A DNA stretch of 49,751 bases, taken from contig BFEA01000456.1 in NCBI GenBank assembly GCA_003427395.1, positions 1,045,749-1,095,499 on the forward strand, read 5' to 3'. The notes below the pieces were generated by a model. The model did not search any database, had not been told where the DNA came from, and worked only from the letters and a program-made list of their open reading frames with translations. The stretch is from Chara braunii. Its lineage: Eukaryota > Streptophyta > Charophyceae > Charales > Characeae. Made by a program: the position numbers and the translations under genes. This document shows positions 20,440-30,378 of the stretch, in pieces; within the stretch, counting starts at the first letter, position 1; the number at the start of each line of letters is the position of its first letter.

Positions 20440-21150
20440 TTATGAAAATAGGAATCGGGTGCTGGAACCGAGATGGTGCGGTGACTGACGTCTCCTATCT
20501 ATTACGATGGGTCGGAAATGCTGATAGATGTAAAGGGTGGGGGATCTGTCGTCCTTCTGGAAAAAGGAACTTGGACGGATCTAGAGTCAGTCTATCAGAC
20601 TATGATGATGGACAAAGGAGATGCTTTCTTCTGGGAAGAAACCATATGGACCAAGGTTAGCCTAAGAAGATTGTTGCCAAGTTTGACAAATCTGGAATTC
20701 CGAGAAACAGGGGAGGTCCGGGGATGGATTTACCTATCCCCGTGGGGGGAGAATGCTATGGTCGTCGACTTGGCACTAGAGATTGTTCCATACGAGTTGT
20801 TTAAGAAGGCGGAACGGGAAGTAGTTTGGGCGGCTTGCCAGCGGGCAGAACTGAAATCAGACGGGATAGACGTACGGGTGGAGCTCAGAGATAGAGGAAA
20901 TGTAAGACGACCATTAGAACAATGAGATGTGTGTTGGCCCCGTTCTTGGTGGACGCAGTCTTCGAGACTCGGAGAAGGCTAGTCAGATATGCCAGTCCAT
21001 AACAAACCTTGGGTTCAATGCTGCAAACATATTTTTTTCCGGTTATCATTGGAAGTAGGGCCCTTTGAAGAAAACTGGGCAAAAGAACTAGCGGAGACGT
21101 TGAACTGCCTTAGCACAGACGATATATACGTCCCAAGCACCACGCACTAG
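20440..21150 (+). pseudogene. Unknown tandem protein domain, copy A (degenerate)
   Basis: I do not recognise this family. The main open frame is 20518-20925 (135 codons). It includes TWTDLESVYQT, DKGDAFFWEETIW and DVRVELR. After a frame change the next frame gives LAPFLVDAV (about 20949), and 21043-21150 gives GPFEENWAKELAETL. These align in order with copy B (MWNPLERSVY, KGDDTYFV, then NPFEEITKQ) and copy C (HFWDHVGIW, DVMVEVR, LPSFLLQW). The sequence reads as once-coding DNA broken by frameshifts and stops. No signal peptide, zinc motif or catalytic motif was seen. Confidence 0.5.
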
Positions 21151-21169
21151 AAAATAGTCTACAAGAACG

Positions 21170-21786
21170 CGGCCAAGACGACTCAGAGGGGGAATAAAAA
21201 TGTTCATACCGTCAAGGAATGAATGGAGAGGAACCATCTGTGATTGGGTCGGGTTTGAGATTGTTCGAGAACTGTCGTATCTATGAGACCCAGTAAGGGA
21301 AAAGGAAGGACGCGACGAGATAGGGAAGGAAATGTGGAATCCGTTGGAACGATCTGTCTATCACAAAGGGGATGACACCTATTTTGTGTGACTTTAACAT
21401 CAGGGCAACATCTGATGTGGCTCCTAGGAAAAACAAAACAATGAACTCGAAATAAAGGAGAAAATTTTGCCAACAAAGGGTAAGGCGGGATTAGTAGTAG
21501 GGTCGTAATAGGAGGATGGAAGGAACTCAGGCCACCCTGCCAACGGACACGATTTTGGGTAACACACTTTCTGGCAGAATAGTTTGGGGGCAACGATCAT
21601 ATTTTAAGGGTGGCAGAATTTCCAGATCAGATACACATCAAATTACCGTGGCTATCCAACGAGTTTTACAATAACTCGTTGGAAAAGGGACCTTTCTACG
21701 GCGACAGAGTCCAGGAAGTTCTCTCCATTTTGCGGACAATCAGGGACAATCCCTTCGAGGAGATTACGAAACAAGGAATGCTATAA
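21170..21786 (+). pseudogene. Unknown tandem protein domain, copy B (degenerate)
   Basis: Segments remain in order. RGGIKMFIPSRNEW and CDWVGFEIV lie near 21188-21286. MWNPLERSVYHKGDDTYF lies near 21331-21390. IHIKLPWLSNEF, GDRVQEVLSIL and NPFEEITKQ lie at 21583-21786. The first segment matches copy C (DGGVKISMPTRSE, then DWVGIKLI). The distance from DWVG to the LP block is about 100-105 codons in both. Stops at 21284-21286 and 21784-21786, plus others between, show decay. The alignment supports a repeat of about 175 residues. Confidence 0.5.
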
Positions 21787-22102
21787 TTCACCATGAGGTG
21801 GCAATGACTCCCTCTTACGTAGGAAATGTATTTTTGTTATTTAAATTTTATGGTTCGACTCGAGTCCAGACGCACAGGGCACTAAGGGAACGAAGGAAGA
21901 GTTAATCCTGTGTAAACTAGGAGTGAAGCGGAGAATGGGTGTACATTACGAGAACTGGTTGTGTAAGCTGAGGAAAAGTAAGACAAGGTCGTGTATTTTT
22001 TTATTTTATTTTTGTACGACTGCTGACCACAGGTGGAAAGCAGGAAGATGTCGCACAATGGCCCGGAGACAGGCGCTCTAGGAAAACAGACCACTTGGGA
22101 TT

Positions 22103-22639
22103 TTGTTGCCTTATGAAATAGACGGCGGAGTGAAAATTAGCATGCCAACGAGAAGCGAGGTGCGGAATCCGGTAATGGACTGGGTGGGGATAAAACTTAT
22201 AGACTATTGTGTTTTTGATAGTGGAAGTGGAATAACGTGTGAGGGGTCAACAAGGGGATTGGAACCTGGACCCTTAGGAGAGGCGCGTCCATGCTATGGG
22301 TTCGTTGTGCCTATCAGAGGACGGATGATGCACTTTTGGGATCACGTTGGCATCTGGCTAAGACCCACAATACATGTTTGGCAGAAAGGATTTGAGTTTG
22401 TGAACCCCGGGCAAAATGACGTAATGGTTGAAGTAAGGATCGCTATGGCAGACATGTTCACCCTGCCAAACGAAAACATACGAATGACATTGCCGTCTTT
22501 TCTGCTACAGTGGATGGGTGACGTGGAACACATCAGACAAGCGGTGACAGCACTAGCCAGTCTGGACTTTGAAGGGGCTATGACATACCGGAAATATTAT
22601 TGGGCCTTCTTAGAAATGGGGTTGTGTGATGAAGAGTAG
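22103..22639 (+). CDS. Unknown protein domain, copy C (178-codon open frame)
   Basis: I do not recognise the family and give no function. The frame is open for 178 codons and looks coding, with a normal residue mix and no repeats. Landmarks are DGGVKISMPTRSE (residues 7-19), DWVG (about 26-29), GFVVPIRG, HFWDHVGIWLRP, DVMVEVR (about 107-113) and NIRMTLPSFLLQWMGDVEHI (about 125-144). The same order of landmarks is found in decayed form in copies A and B upstream. The listed Met may not be the true start, because coding-like sequence continues just before it. This could be the last exon or repeat of a larger gene, or a gene carried by a mobile element, since family E lies 280 bp downstream. Confidence 0.5.
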   Translation: MLPYEIDGGVKISMPTRSEVRNPVMDWVGIKLIDYCVFDSGSGITCEGSTRGLEPGPLGEARPCYGFVVPIRGRMMHFWDHVGIWLRPTIHVWQKGFEFVNPGQNDVMVEVRIAMADMFTLPNENIRMTLPSFLLQWMGDVEHIRQAVTALASLDFEGAMTYRKYYWAFLEMGLCDEE

Positions 22640-22920
22640 GGATACAAAGTGATGCGCATATTGTGTGCAACTGTAGTGACCAGACCAAGAATTCCGCTAA
22701 GTTATCAGGGGCATCGTTAGGCGGGAAGTGAACCGCAGACTGACCTACATAGACGACATATATTGATTGTTCTGAGTTACCAGAAGAAATGATCATTCAA
22801 GAGTGATGAACAAAGGAAGAGTAATAGTAGAAGCAAGGCAAGAAGAACGAAGACATAAAAGGAAGGAAGATAGTAAGCAGGCATTTGAAGCATAAGACTA
22901 GTCCTGCCCACCGAGCGCGG
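22640..22920. other. Spacer before family E copy 2
   Basis: No feature is supported. A purine-rich patch lies at about 22844-22876, but it does not directly abut the TG start at 22921, so it is not a convincing polypurine tract. Confidence 0.4.
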
Positions 22921-24300
22921 TGTCAGGACTTGTGGTTTTCGAAGCAAGTCCTGACCCTTGAGACATGATATATGGCTAAAGTGTGCACGACAAAGGAATC
23001 TTAGAATGAGGAAGCAAGAGAGACATAAAGGATGAAGGATTAAGGTAGGAGTGTCGGCGCGTAGGGCCCATGAGGATGCCTAAGGTTGCCGAAGCCGTAG
23101 GGCTAGGAATGGACCAACGAAGTGACGAGCGACAAATACTGTAAGAAATTAGCAAAGACGACTCTCCTTATCAAAGAAAGGAGAACCAATGAGAAAATAA
23201 TACCCTGAGGACGAGTGCCACAGGAAAAAAGGAGCCAACAATGTCAAGGAAAATAGTGTCGTGACGCCGACACATGAGAGCGTGACATGCCGCAGAGGAG
23301 GCCATCTGAATTCGGCATGAGAAAAGCCTAAGGACCATGGACCAAGCTAAGGGACATAGAAAAGACTAGAAGGTGCTACCTGAGCAAGGGTAGAGCCTCG
23401 GGCAACCTGAAAAATTGAGTGGCCTTGAGAGACAGGACAAAGAGGGCTAGAAAAAGAGGAAGAGAGGTTCAATTTCGAGGCCCCTAGGCCTTGAAATCGA
23501 GAAGGGGCTTAAGGGGAATGCAACGGACTAGAACGACCTTGAATGTGGAAGGACCAGGTATGCAGAACTTGAAAAACAAGGCCCTATTGTGATCCGGAGA
23601 AAAACGAACAGCAAAGGTGAGAGATTGGGAAAGGTAGGAGGGCATGGGAATGGAAAAAGGGCAAGCCGTCTCATCATGGCAAACTTGCCCTTCCCAAAAG
23701 AGGCCTAGGGACCTTGAACAGGTCTGCACCAAAGACCAGATGCAATTGGGACAGAAACGGACTAAAACGGACACCTACAGCAAAAGAAAACACATGTTTT
23801 TGATACATTTTCTGACCGGATTCATCCTAGGATGAAACGGTTACAAAATGTTTGCATTTTTTCTTGATTTTCAAAGAAAAATCAAGGAGGAGGTGCAACG
23901 GACCACAAAAAGTAAAGCAAACACATGTTTCAAGTACATCTGGAGCCAATACTAGGTCCGAATGCATTTGGGGATGTGCCACTTCAATTTGTTACAATTC
24001 TGGTCAAGCATAGGGGCAATGGGACTAGGAAAAGGGTCACCATTACACTTTGAGATATAACGGACTGCAACGGAGTGTCAAGGCTATGAGAAAAGAGGCC
24101 TTGACGGCCGAAGGCATAAGAAAAAGAAGCCCCAAGCATGAGGGTCAAATTACAAAGATGGACGACGACCGCGAGATCAAGGTCACGCGGCCAAGAATAA
24201 TCGACACACTTGGATGCGTCAAGAGGAGGGAATTGGGATTGTTCGAGACTAGGAAGTCTCAAATAAAATCGGGACGACATGTGGAGTGGTGATGGGGACT
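22921..24300 (+). mobile_element. Family E repeat, copy 2 (3' truncated)
   Basis: The block starts TGTCAGGACTT and is collinear with 7456 to about 8870. Its first hairpin (22922-22931 with 22946-22955) carries a paired G-C to A-T change relative to copy 1. Hairpins at 23163-23184, 23467-23501 and 23863-23886 also match copy 1. Copy 2 stops abruptly at 24298-24300, where it joins an inner-family integrase end through the shared bases ACT. No coding frame is supported. Confidence 0.6.
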
Positions 24301-24721
24301 CATGCCTCAGTACTTTGGGCCCTGGGAGGTCTTAGACGTTGTCAGGACTGATCTGGATGGGCCGTCTTATGTAATCCGGATCCCTGGTCACCTCCGGACT
24401 TATCCTGTTTTTCACGCCTCCAAACTTGCACCCTTCAAGGAAACAGACCAGTTTCCTTCTCGTCGCTCAATGCTGCCCCCAACCATGGACGGAGAGGTGG
24501 ACATCGATGACATAGTGGATCACACGGAGCTGCCAGTGCCAAGACCGACCGGCAGGGGACGTCCTCTGAAACCGAAGCTGCGCGTTCGGTTCCGGCATCA
24601 TACTGATCCAAGGGAAGACCGATGGTTCACCAGGGAGGAACTCATGCAGACCGCTCCTCGGGTTGTAGCCCATTACGAGAAATCTCTGCAGAAGGGAGAG
24701 CGCCCAATGATTGAAGACTGA
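24298..24721 (+). pseudogene. Truncated integrase C-terminus of an inner-family element
   Basis: The 139-codon frame encodes only the end of a Ty3/gypsy integrase: the GPY/F-like PQYFGPWEVLDVV, GPSYVIRIPGHLRTYP, then a tail with DRWFTREELMQTAPRVVAHYE. It is closely similar to the end of the inner element pol on the minus strand at about 30379-30800. The catalytic core and everything upstream are missing. The left edge joins family E. A TGA stop at 24719-24721 is followed by a polypurine tract and an LTR, as in an intact 3' end. Confidence 0.85.
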
Positions 24722-24747
24722 GCTTCTCAGAGGACTGTTGAAGCTAT

Positions 24748-24758
24748 GGAGGAGGGAA
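24748..24758 (+). other. Polypurine tract
   Basis: GGAGGAGGGAA lies directly before TGCGAGCC, the LTR start. The inner element has the same arrangement on the minus strand at 30342-30354. Confidence 0.75.
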
Positions 24759-25691
24759 TGCGAGCCACAACCTCAATGAGCCCCTTTTCAGGCCCTGTCA
24801 AGCAGCACGTCGGCCGCCCTAAGTGAACGCAGGCTCGACGAGGACCTGAGGGCCTTGTTTCGGCCACCATGCAACTAAGGAAATTCAGGCAGTTGCGCAA
24901 CGCCGGTTGGTTGAAAGAACCCAGGCCCTGGGACGCCTGTTTCGCATGTATCGAAGGCAGGCCCTGGGATGGATACAGGATGTGGGCCAAACAGAGGCCG
25001 AAGGCAGTTGGGCACAAACATCCACCTCAGGCCCTGGGCCTGATCTGTTTCGGACAGGGCCTCAGCCACCGGGGCCTACCGGAAGCTTCTTGGGAAAGGC
25101 CCAGCGCAGCCTGGGACAGAACGCAGGCAGGCCACTTCAATATAGCAAAGGGCCTGCCTCTACATTGGGTATTCGGGTGCTGGCTGCATGCTGCACAATG
25201 CGCTGATGCTGGCTAGTGCTCACCCGCTCATGGGCGAGCTTGAAGCACAGACAGCCATAGCCGAGCTGCGCTGCTGGGAGATGGGTGAGGCGTAGGGTGG
25301 TCCTTGGGTGCATGTGGCATCTGTGTGTTGGGGAACGAGGTTGTGAGTGAAGTGAGAGATATACCTGGTGCTGGAAGCGTGCGGCATTGGTCGCTATCTG
25401 CTCGTACTTCAGGAGAGTTGTTGTCGTCATCTTCGGCATTGTAGTCTAGGCTAGATAGGATCTGCCATCTGTAGTCTGGGCGCCGAGCGCCAGATAGGAT
25501 ATCAACATTGGTTCTTCGTTGATGATGATGATGAGATTATTCCAGCATTGTCAATTATGAGCTTTTGGTGTGCTCTTATTTGGTGACACTCATGATGCAA
25601 TTCTACTGTTGGTTCGAGGTCACGACTATCTGGTCTTATGTGTATGATGCTCTTTGATTGCTGAATTTCGTTATTGCTCATCTTCCTTGCA
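24759..25691 (+). mobile_element. 3' LTR of the truncated inner-family element
   Basis: The 933-bp LTR begins TGCGAGCC and ends CATCTTCCTTGCA. It aligns along its length with the inner element LTRs at 29420-30341 and 37303-38189, read on the opposite strand. The start and end match exactly in type. Its 3' end abuts the AT-rich leader of element C, the same neighbour relation seen for the inner element inside the outer one. Confidence 0.88.
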
Positions 25692-26213
25692 TATTCAATT
25701 AAAAATATTTAAATTTGCATAAATAAAAATGAATAAAGTTTAAGAAAGTTTAAACATTCAAACATAACTTTAATAATTTCACGAAATTTAATCGGGAGAA
25801 TTTAGCATCATCACGAGGTCACTAAGTAAGTAGAAGATTAATGCTAGGAGGAAGATACACAATTTGCTGGAAGGATTCACCTTTAATCGCAATAAAAGAT
25901 GCGTTTTGCAAAAAGTGAAAGTTCCATGAAGTTGCAGTTTGAATGTGGCCCTGCTCAGGCCCGATCTGCCTTTAATTTGGCACGGTGCCTGGCTGGCACT
26001 TACTTCCCATAGGCTTGATAGGTCGTCAGATTAGGTTAGGACTAACCCTAATTAGCGTTAATTAGGTTAATCGTGATTAGCGATTCCTCATTTGCGCAGT
26101 ATGGAGCAAAATTGCGAAACCTAAAATTCCTAATGACCTAATTACCATGAAGTACGAGAAAAGAAAAAAATTTGCAGCTTGTGATTTAATGATAACAGAG
26201 TGCAGGTGTCGAT

Positions 26214-26256
<43 letters not shown>

Positions 26257-26280
26257 GGTGAGTCATCCAATGCTGGTCTG
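25692..26280 (-). mobile_element. AT-rich 5' leader of element C
   Basis: This non-coding AT-rich stretch lies between the inner-family LTR end and the primer site of element C. It contains a (TTGA)n array, seen as ATCA on the plus strand at 26214-26256. The order primer site, about 25-60 bp, (TTGA)n, AT-rich leader is the same as in the outer element at 28726-29419. The element's gag and pol are absent. Confidence 0.65.
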
Positions 26281-26291
26281 CTCCGATACCA
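26281..26291 (-). other. Primer binding site of element C
   Basis: On the minus strand this reads TGGTATCGGAG, three bases after the LTR end, exactly as in the outer and inner elements. It is one base off the common methionine-tRNA site TGGTATCAGAG. Confidence 0.8.
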
Positions 26292-26294
26292 AAC

Positions 26295-26833
26295 TGTTGC
26301 ACACTCGTGAAACACAGTCAGAAGTATGGCGCAGATTCCCAGAACCGACCAGATAACACAGAGTTAATACAAATACGGCAGAAGACTTGAGATACATGGA
26401 CTGGCTCTGACCTGACTCGGACTGCAATCGAACACTCTCAATCATTCATCAGGGATGTGAAAGCCCTGGCATTGGACATGGACGAAAGGCCAGGGTCTGA
26501 GATCATCCACGGACGAAAGGAGGGAGGAGAGAGACGAAGGGAGGAGGAGAGGGAAGATGACGTCAACTCAATGTTTCCAAAGATAGTATCTTGAAATGTC
26601 AGAGATGGCGAAAGTCTGAAATGTCGCGAATATAGTGTCCCACAATGTCTCAGAAATCAATCTCACAATGTCAAGTACATCTCCAGAGGAAGATGAAATC
26701 AAATCCCACAAGTAGTCCTCAACCTATAGTCCCAATGTCACTGTCTCCAATGTCATCAGAATTCGTAACCATCTTTCATACTTTTCGTTGTCCCGTAGGA
26801 GAACCCAGAAGTAGACTTACATTGAGAAGGTAG

Positions 26834-26878
<45 letters not shown>

Positions 26879-27407
26879 GTGGAGGAAGAGGGAGAGAAGG
26901 CGACGCCTTCCTCCCCTGGTACCTGTCTCGGTAGCTATGGCGCTGCAGGAGGCTGGCGCTGGGGCGCGGGCTGGGCCGGTGTCTGGCGCTGTTCCTGCTG
27001 TGTTAGTTCCTCCTCGCCGCTGTCTTGATCTTGCCTCGCTGCTCGTACTGACGCTGCTGCGCTGCGCTAATCTTACTAACACTACAATGCTGCGCTAATC
27101 CTGAAGACTAACTCCGGTCTACCAACCTCCATACTGAGGCTGGTACCCAGCCTTTTGTAGTGCTGGGCCGACCTCCTACTTGCTGGTACCTACCCGCCTG
27201 GATCGTTGATCTGATCAACGGTCCAACTTCAAAAGTGGACTTCGCGCCTAAACGCTGCAGCCTCTGCACTGCGCCGCCAGTAGGTCCTATGCTGGACCGG
27301 TACCGGCCTTGTGGCCGTTGGCCTGGGCCTCTACCCCTGGCCTGTCTGAACCGCCGTGGTCCTGGCCTACCTGGGCCTCATATGAACCGTCGTCCCCTTA
27401 GGCCTAC
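26295..27407 (-). mobile_element. LTR of element C, U3 end split off by the outer element
   Basis: In minus orientation the LTR ends CAACA next to the primer site. It is interrupted at 27407 by the outer element and resumes at 45211, ending near 45265 with a CCACA/TGTGG edge. A (GA)n array lies at 26836-26873. A short open frame at 27160-27462 is not convincing. The other LTR and the coding region of this element are missing. Confidence 0.7.
27403..27407. repeat. Target site duplication CCTAC (left)
   Basis: CCTAC precedes the outer 5' LTR and recurs at 45206-45210 after the outer 3' LTR. A 5-bp duplication is normal for Ty3/gypsy insertion. Confidence 0.9.
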
Positions 27408-28722
27408 TGTTACATGCTGCGCCTGCACACGGGCCCCATTTGAGGGGCCCGATGGTTGCTGAGGGGCCCCCAGGCCGCGTACCATACATCATGCGCCCTG
27501 GAGGCCCACGGCGGCCCTTCAGGCCCTAGGTAGCACACTAGGTAGATAGGCTTTGTTTACTTACCTTTTGGTGTGTGTGTGTTGTCTTATTTTTGCCTGT
27601 TCAGATGCCGTTTCGGACTCNCANCCCCAAGGCCGGACCTTGGGACTGGGTACACCAGAGACAGGCCCGAAACGAGGCCAGGCGCATTTTGGCGCCAAAC
27701 AGACGTCGTTTCGGTCCTGTAGGTCCCAAGGCGACGCCTTGGACTAGGTGCACAGGAACAGGGCCGTTTTTAGGCCAGGTGCATTTCTGCGCCTTGCTGC
27801 ATCAGCAGCGTGGTCTGGACGTCCGGTAGGGACCCAGANCAGCTGGGCCGTTTTCTGAGGCCAGAAGCAGGTAGGCCCAGCCCGCCCAGCGCTACAAATA
27901 GCTGGGCAGNGGCTGGGCAAGGANAGTTGGAGTAGCTCACTTCTGGAGCGACACGCTGCTGGTTGAAGCAGTGTTATTCTGCACCAAGCTACGGAGTAGG
28001 GAGTAGCGGAGTAGGTAGTAGAGAGGGTGGAGGCCTTACCTGCAAGCGACGAACTTCCCTGGCGCCATAGCTGGGCTCTGGGCGGTACCTGCACACGATG
28101 ACGACCACAGTCAGTACGGTGGCAGCTACCTGCAGGTGAGATAAAAAGGAGGACGTCATCTTCTTCTTCTTCCTCCTCCATCTNTCTCTCTCCTTTCTCC
28201 TTGTTCCTCCTCTTTCTTACCTTCTTCTTCATCTACGAGAGTGAGAGAGGATANCGGTAGGGAATACAGGCAGAGCTTATGTTGGGCACATTGCCCAGGA
28301 TCTGACTCGACATTTCCAGGATAGACATTGATTGGACAATCGGCAAGGGACTATTTTTGGGACTTCGCTATTGCGATCTGGGTCTACTCCCTCGCTTCCT
28401 GCTCCTTCATCTCGTCCCTTCCCCCCATCTCTCATCCGTGGTATCTCCCCATGTATGTGTGTGAAGGAGGGACCTTTCTTCTGTGTTTGCGGTCCCTCCT
28501 CCCCTCTAACATGTGCGATGTATGATGGATGTCGGGTCAGTACAGATCAGATCAGATGTTCTCTTTTAAGTCTTCCACTGCGCCACTTTGTGCCATCTTG
28601 TATGTATTTGGAATGTACATTGCTTGTTGATGCTACGCTGACCTTGCATTGTCCATTTCAGTCCTTTTCATCACATTGCGGATCATTGGCTCCCTACGCA
28701 TTGTCCCATTGGGCATGCGTCA
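27408..28722 (+). mobile_element. 5' LTR of the outer element
   Basis: The LTR starts TGTTACATGC and ends GCATGCGTCA. A TATA-like word (tacaaatag, 27893-27901) probably marks the promoter; the solo LTR has acatatag at the same place. It contains seven N. Six of them sit exactly 16483 bp before Ns in the 3' LTR. The short open frames inside are not genes. Confidence 0.95.
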
Positions 28723-28725
28723 GTT

Positions 28726-28743
28726 TGGTATCGGAGCCCCGCT
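28726..28743 (+). other. Primer binding site of the outer element
   Basis: TGGTATCGGAGCCCCGCT starts three bases (GTT) after the LTR. The first 12 bases match the methionine-tRNA type site except for one A-to-G change. Confidence 0.88.
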
Positions 28744-28790
28744 TGTGCATCAGGACAACCTGATCTAACACAAGCGCAGGGACAATCGAA

Positions 28791-28850
<60 letters not shown>
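28791..28850 (+). repeat. (TTGA)n array, 15 units
   Basis: This is a perfect GATT array of 60 bases near the start of the leader. Element C has a similar array at the same distance from its primer site, so it is a family character and not a chance microsatellite. Confidence 0.95.
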
Positions 28851-29419
28851 AGGATAGCGTAGCATCTGGAATTTTCGTTTCTCTTGTCCTTTTGAAATTC
28901 AAAATTCCGGTGTTGGAAGTCCGAAAACATTACGATTTTTTGTTTTCGATTCATCTGTTCCTCCGCAATTCCCGTTATTTCGAAATTCCGAAATTGTTTT
29001 CCCGAAATTCATTATTCGAACTTATTTCCGAAAATTTTCTCGTTCTTTTTTTTTTTTCATGCATTCCGGGGGTAACGGAAAATTCAAAACTTGACCGTTA
29101 TTCCTAGATTCTGAAATTATTTTTACAAAAAATTCCTCTGCAGCCATTTGTTTTACAAACTGCGCATGCTCTCACTTGAGCAATTCCAATTTTTTTTATA
29201 TTTCGGAATTCTTCGAACTTGCGGAATTTTTTATTTTTTGCAGTTCAGTTACTGGGATCATCTCCATTCGTTATTATCTTTCTTTTGCATCGACAGTCTG
29301 AAATTCAATTTTTTTTTCTGAATTACCTGTTGTGGAAAAATAGGAGATCTACCGAACTTGCAATCGAGAATTTTTTTAATTACTTAAAATATTTTTATTT
29401 TCTCGAAATTTTCGCAAAG
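28851..29419 (+). mobile_element. AT-rich leader of the outer element (left part)
   Basis: This is non-coding AT-rich sequence rich in gaaatt and ttccg words. The leader continues after the inner element at 38190 (aaagttccaacttttcattt) and reaches the gag start at 38404. No gene is visible. Confidence 0.75.
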
Positions 29420-30341
29420 TGCAAGGAAGATGAGCAATAGCGAACTTCAGCAATCAAACAACATCATACATATGAGTCCAGATAGTCTTGACCTCGAACC
29501 AACAACAGAATTGCATCACGAGATTCACCAAATAAGAACACACCAAGAGTTCGTAATTGACAATGCTGAAATAGTCCCATCATCATCAACGAAGAACAAG
29601 AGTTGATATCCTATCTGGCGCTCGGCGCCTAGACTACATGTGGCAGATCCTATCTTGCCTATACTACGAAGCCGAAAGATGACGTCAACAACATTCCCGA
29701 AGTACGGGCATATGGTGACCAATGTCGCACACTTCCAGCACCAGGTATGTCTCGCGCTACACTCACAACCTCGTTCCCCAACTCATAGATGCCACTAGCA
29801 CCCAAGGACCACCCTGCGCCTCACCCAGCTTACAGCAGCGCAACTTGGCTATGGCTGTGTGCTCCTTCCCTGCTCGCCCGTGAGAGCGTAGGCGCCAGCC
29901 AGCAAATAGTGCAGCAGCAGCGCTTGCGCAGCATGCAGCCAGCACCCGAATGCCGAATGAGGAGGCAGGCCCTTCCCTATATTAAAGTGGCCTGCCTGCG
30001 TCCAGTCCCAGGAAGCTTCCAGTAGGCCCCGGTAGCCTGAGGCCCAGCACGACGAGAGCACGCCCTGGGCCTGTAGTGGTTGCATGGGCCCAACTGCCTT
30101 CGACCTTTGTTTGGCCCGGTACCCGTATCCAGCCCACGGCCTGCTTTACATTCATTCACACAGGCGACCAGGGCCTGGGTTCACTCAACGAACTGGCGCT
30201 GCACAACTGCCTGAATTTCCCTGAGTTGCGTAGTGGACGGAAAAGGGCCCTGAGGGCCTCGTCGAGCCTGCCTTCACTTAGGGCGGCCGACGGGCTGCAA
30301 AAATGGGGCCTTATGGGGCTCATAGAGGCAATGGCCTCGCA
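29420..30341 (-). mobile_element. 3' LTR of the inner element
   Basis: On the minus strand it starts TGCGAGGCC and ends CTTCCTTGCA. It has about 35 bp (near 30017-30055) that the 5' LTR lacks. The open frame at 30076-30567 crosses from LTR into pol on the wrong strand and is not a gene. Confidence 0.93.
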
Positions 30342-30354
30342 TTCCCTCCTCCTC
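30342..30354 (-). other. Polypurine tract of the inner element
   Basis: On the minus strand this reads GAGGAGGAGGGAA, directly before the LTR start TGCGAGG. Confidence 0.8.
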
Positions 30355-30378
30355 AGCTTCAACAGTCCTCTGAGAAGC

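Noticed and set aside
7456-24300. The two family E copies as LTRs of one giant element
   Set aside because: No primer site after the first copy, no adjacent polypurine tract before the second and no shared target duplication; divergence between the copies is high.
27553-28232. Open frames inside the outer LTRs, repeated at 44036-44715
   Set aside because: They occur only because the LTR is duplicated; they contain Ns and no domain, and overlap in several frames.
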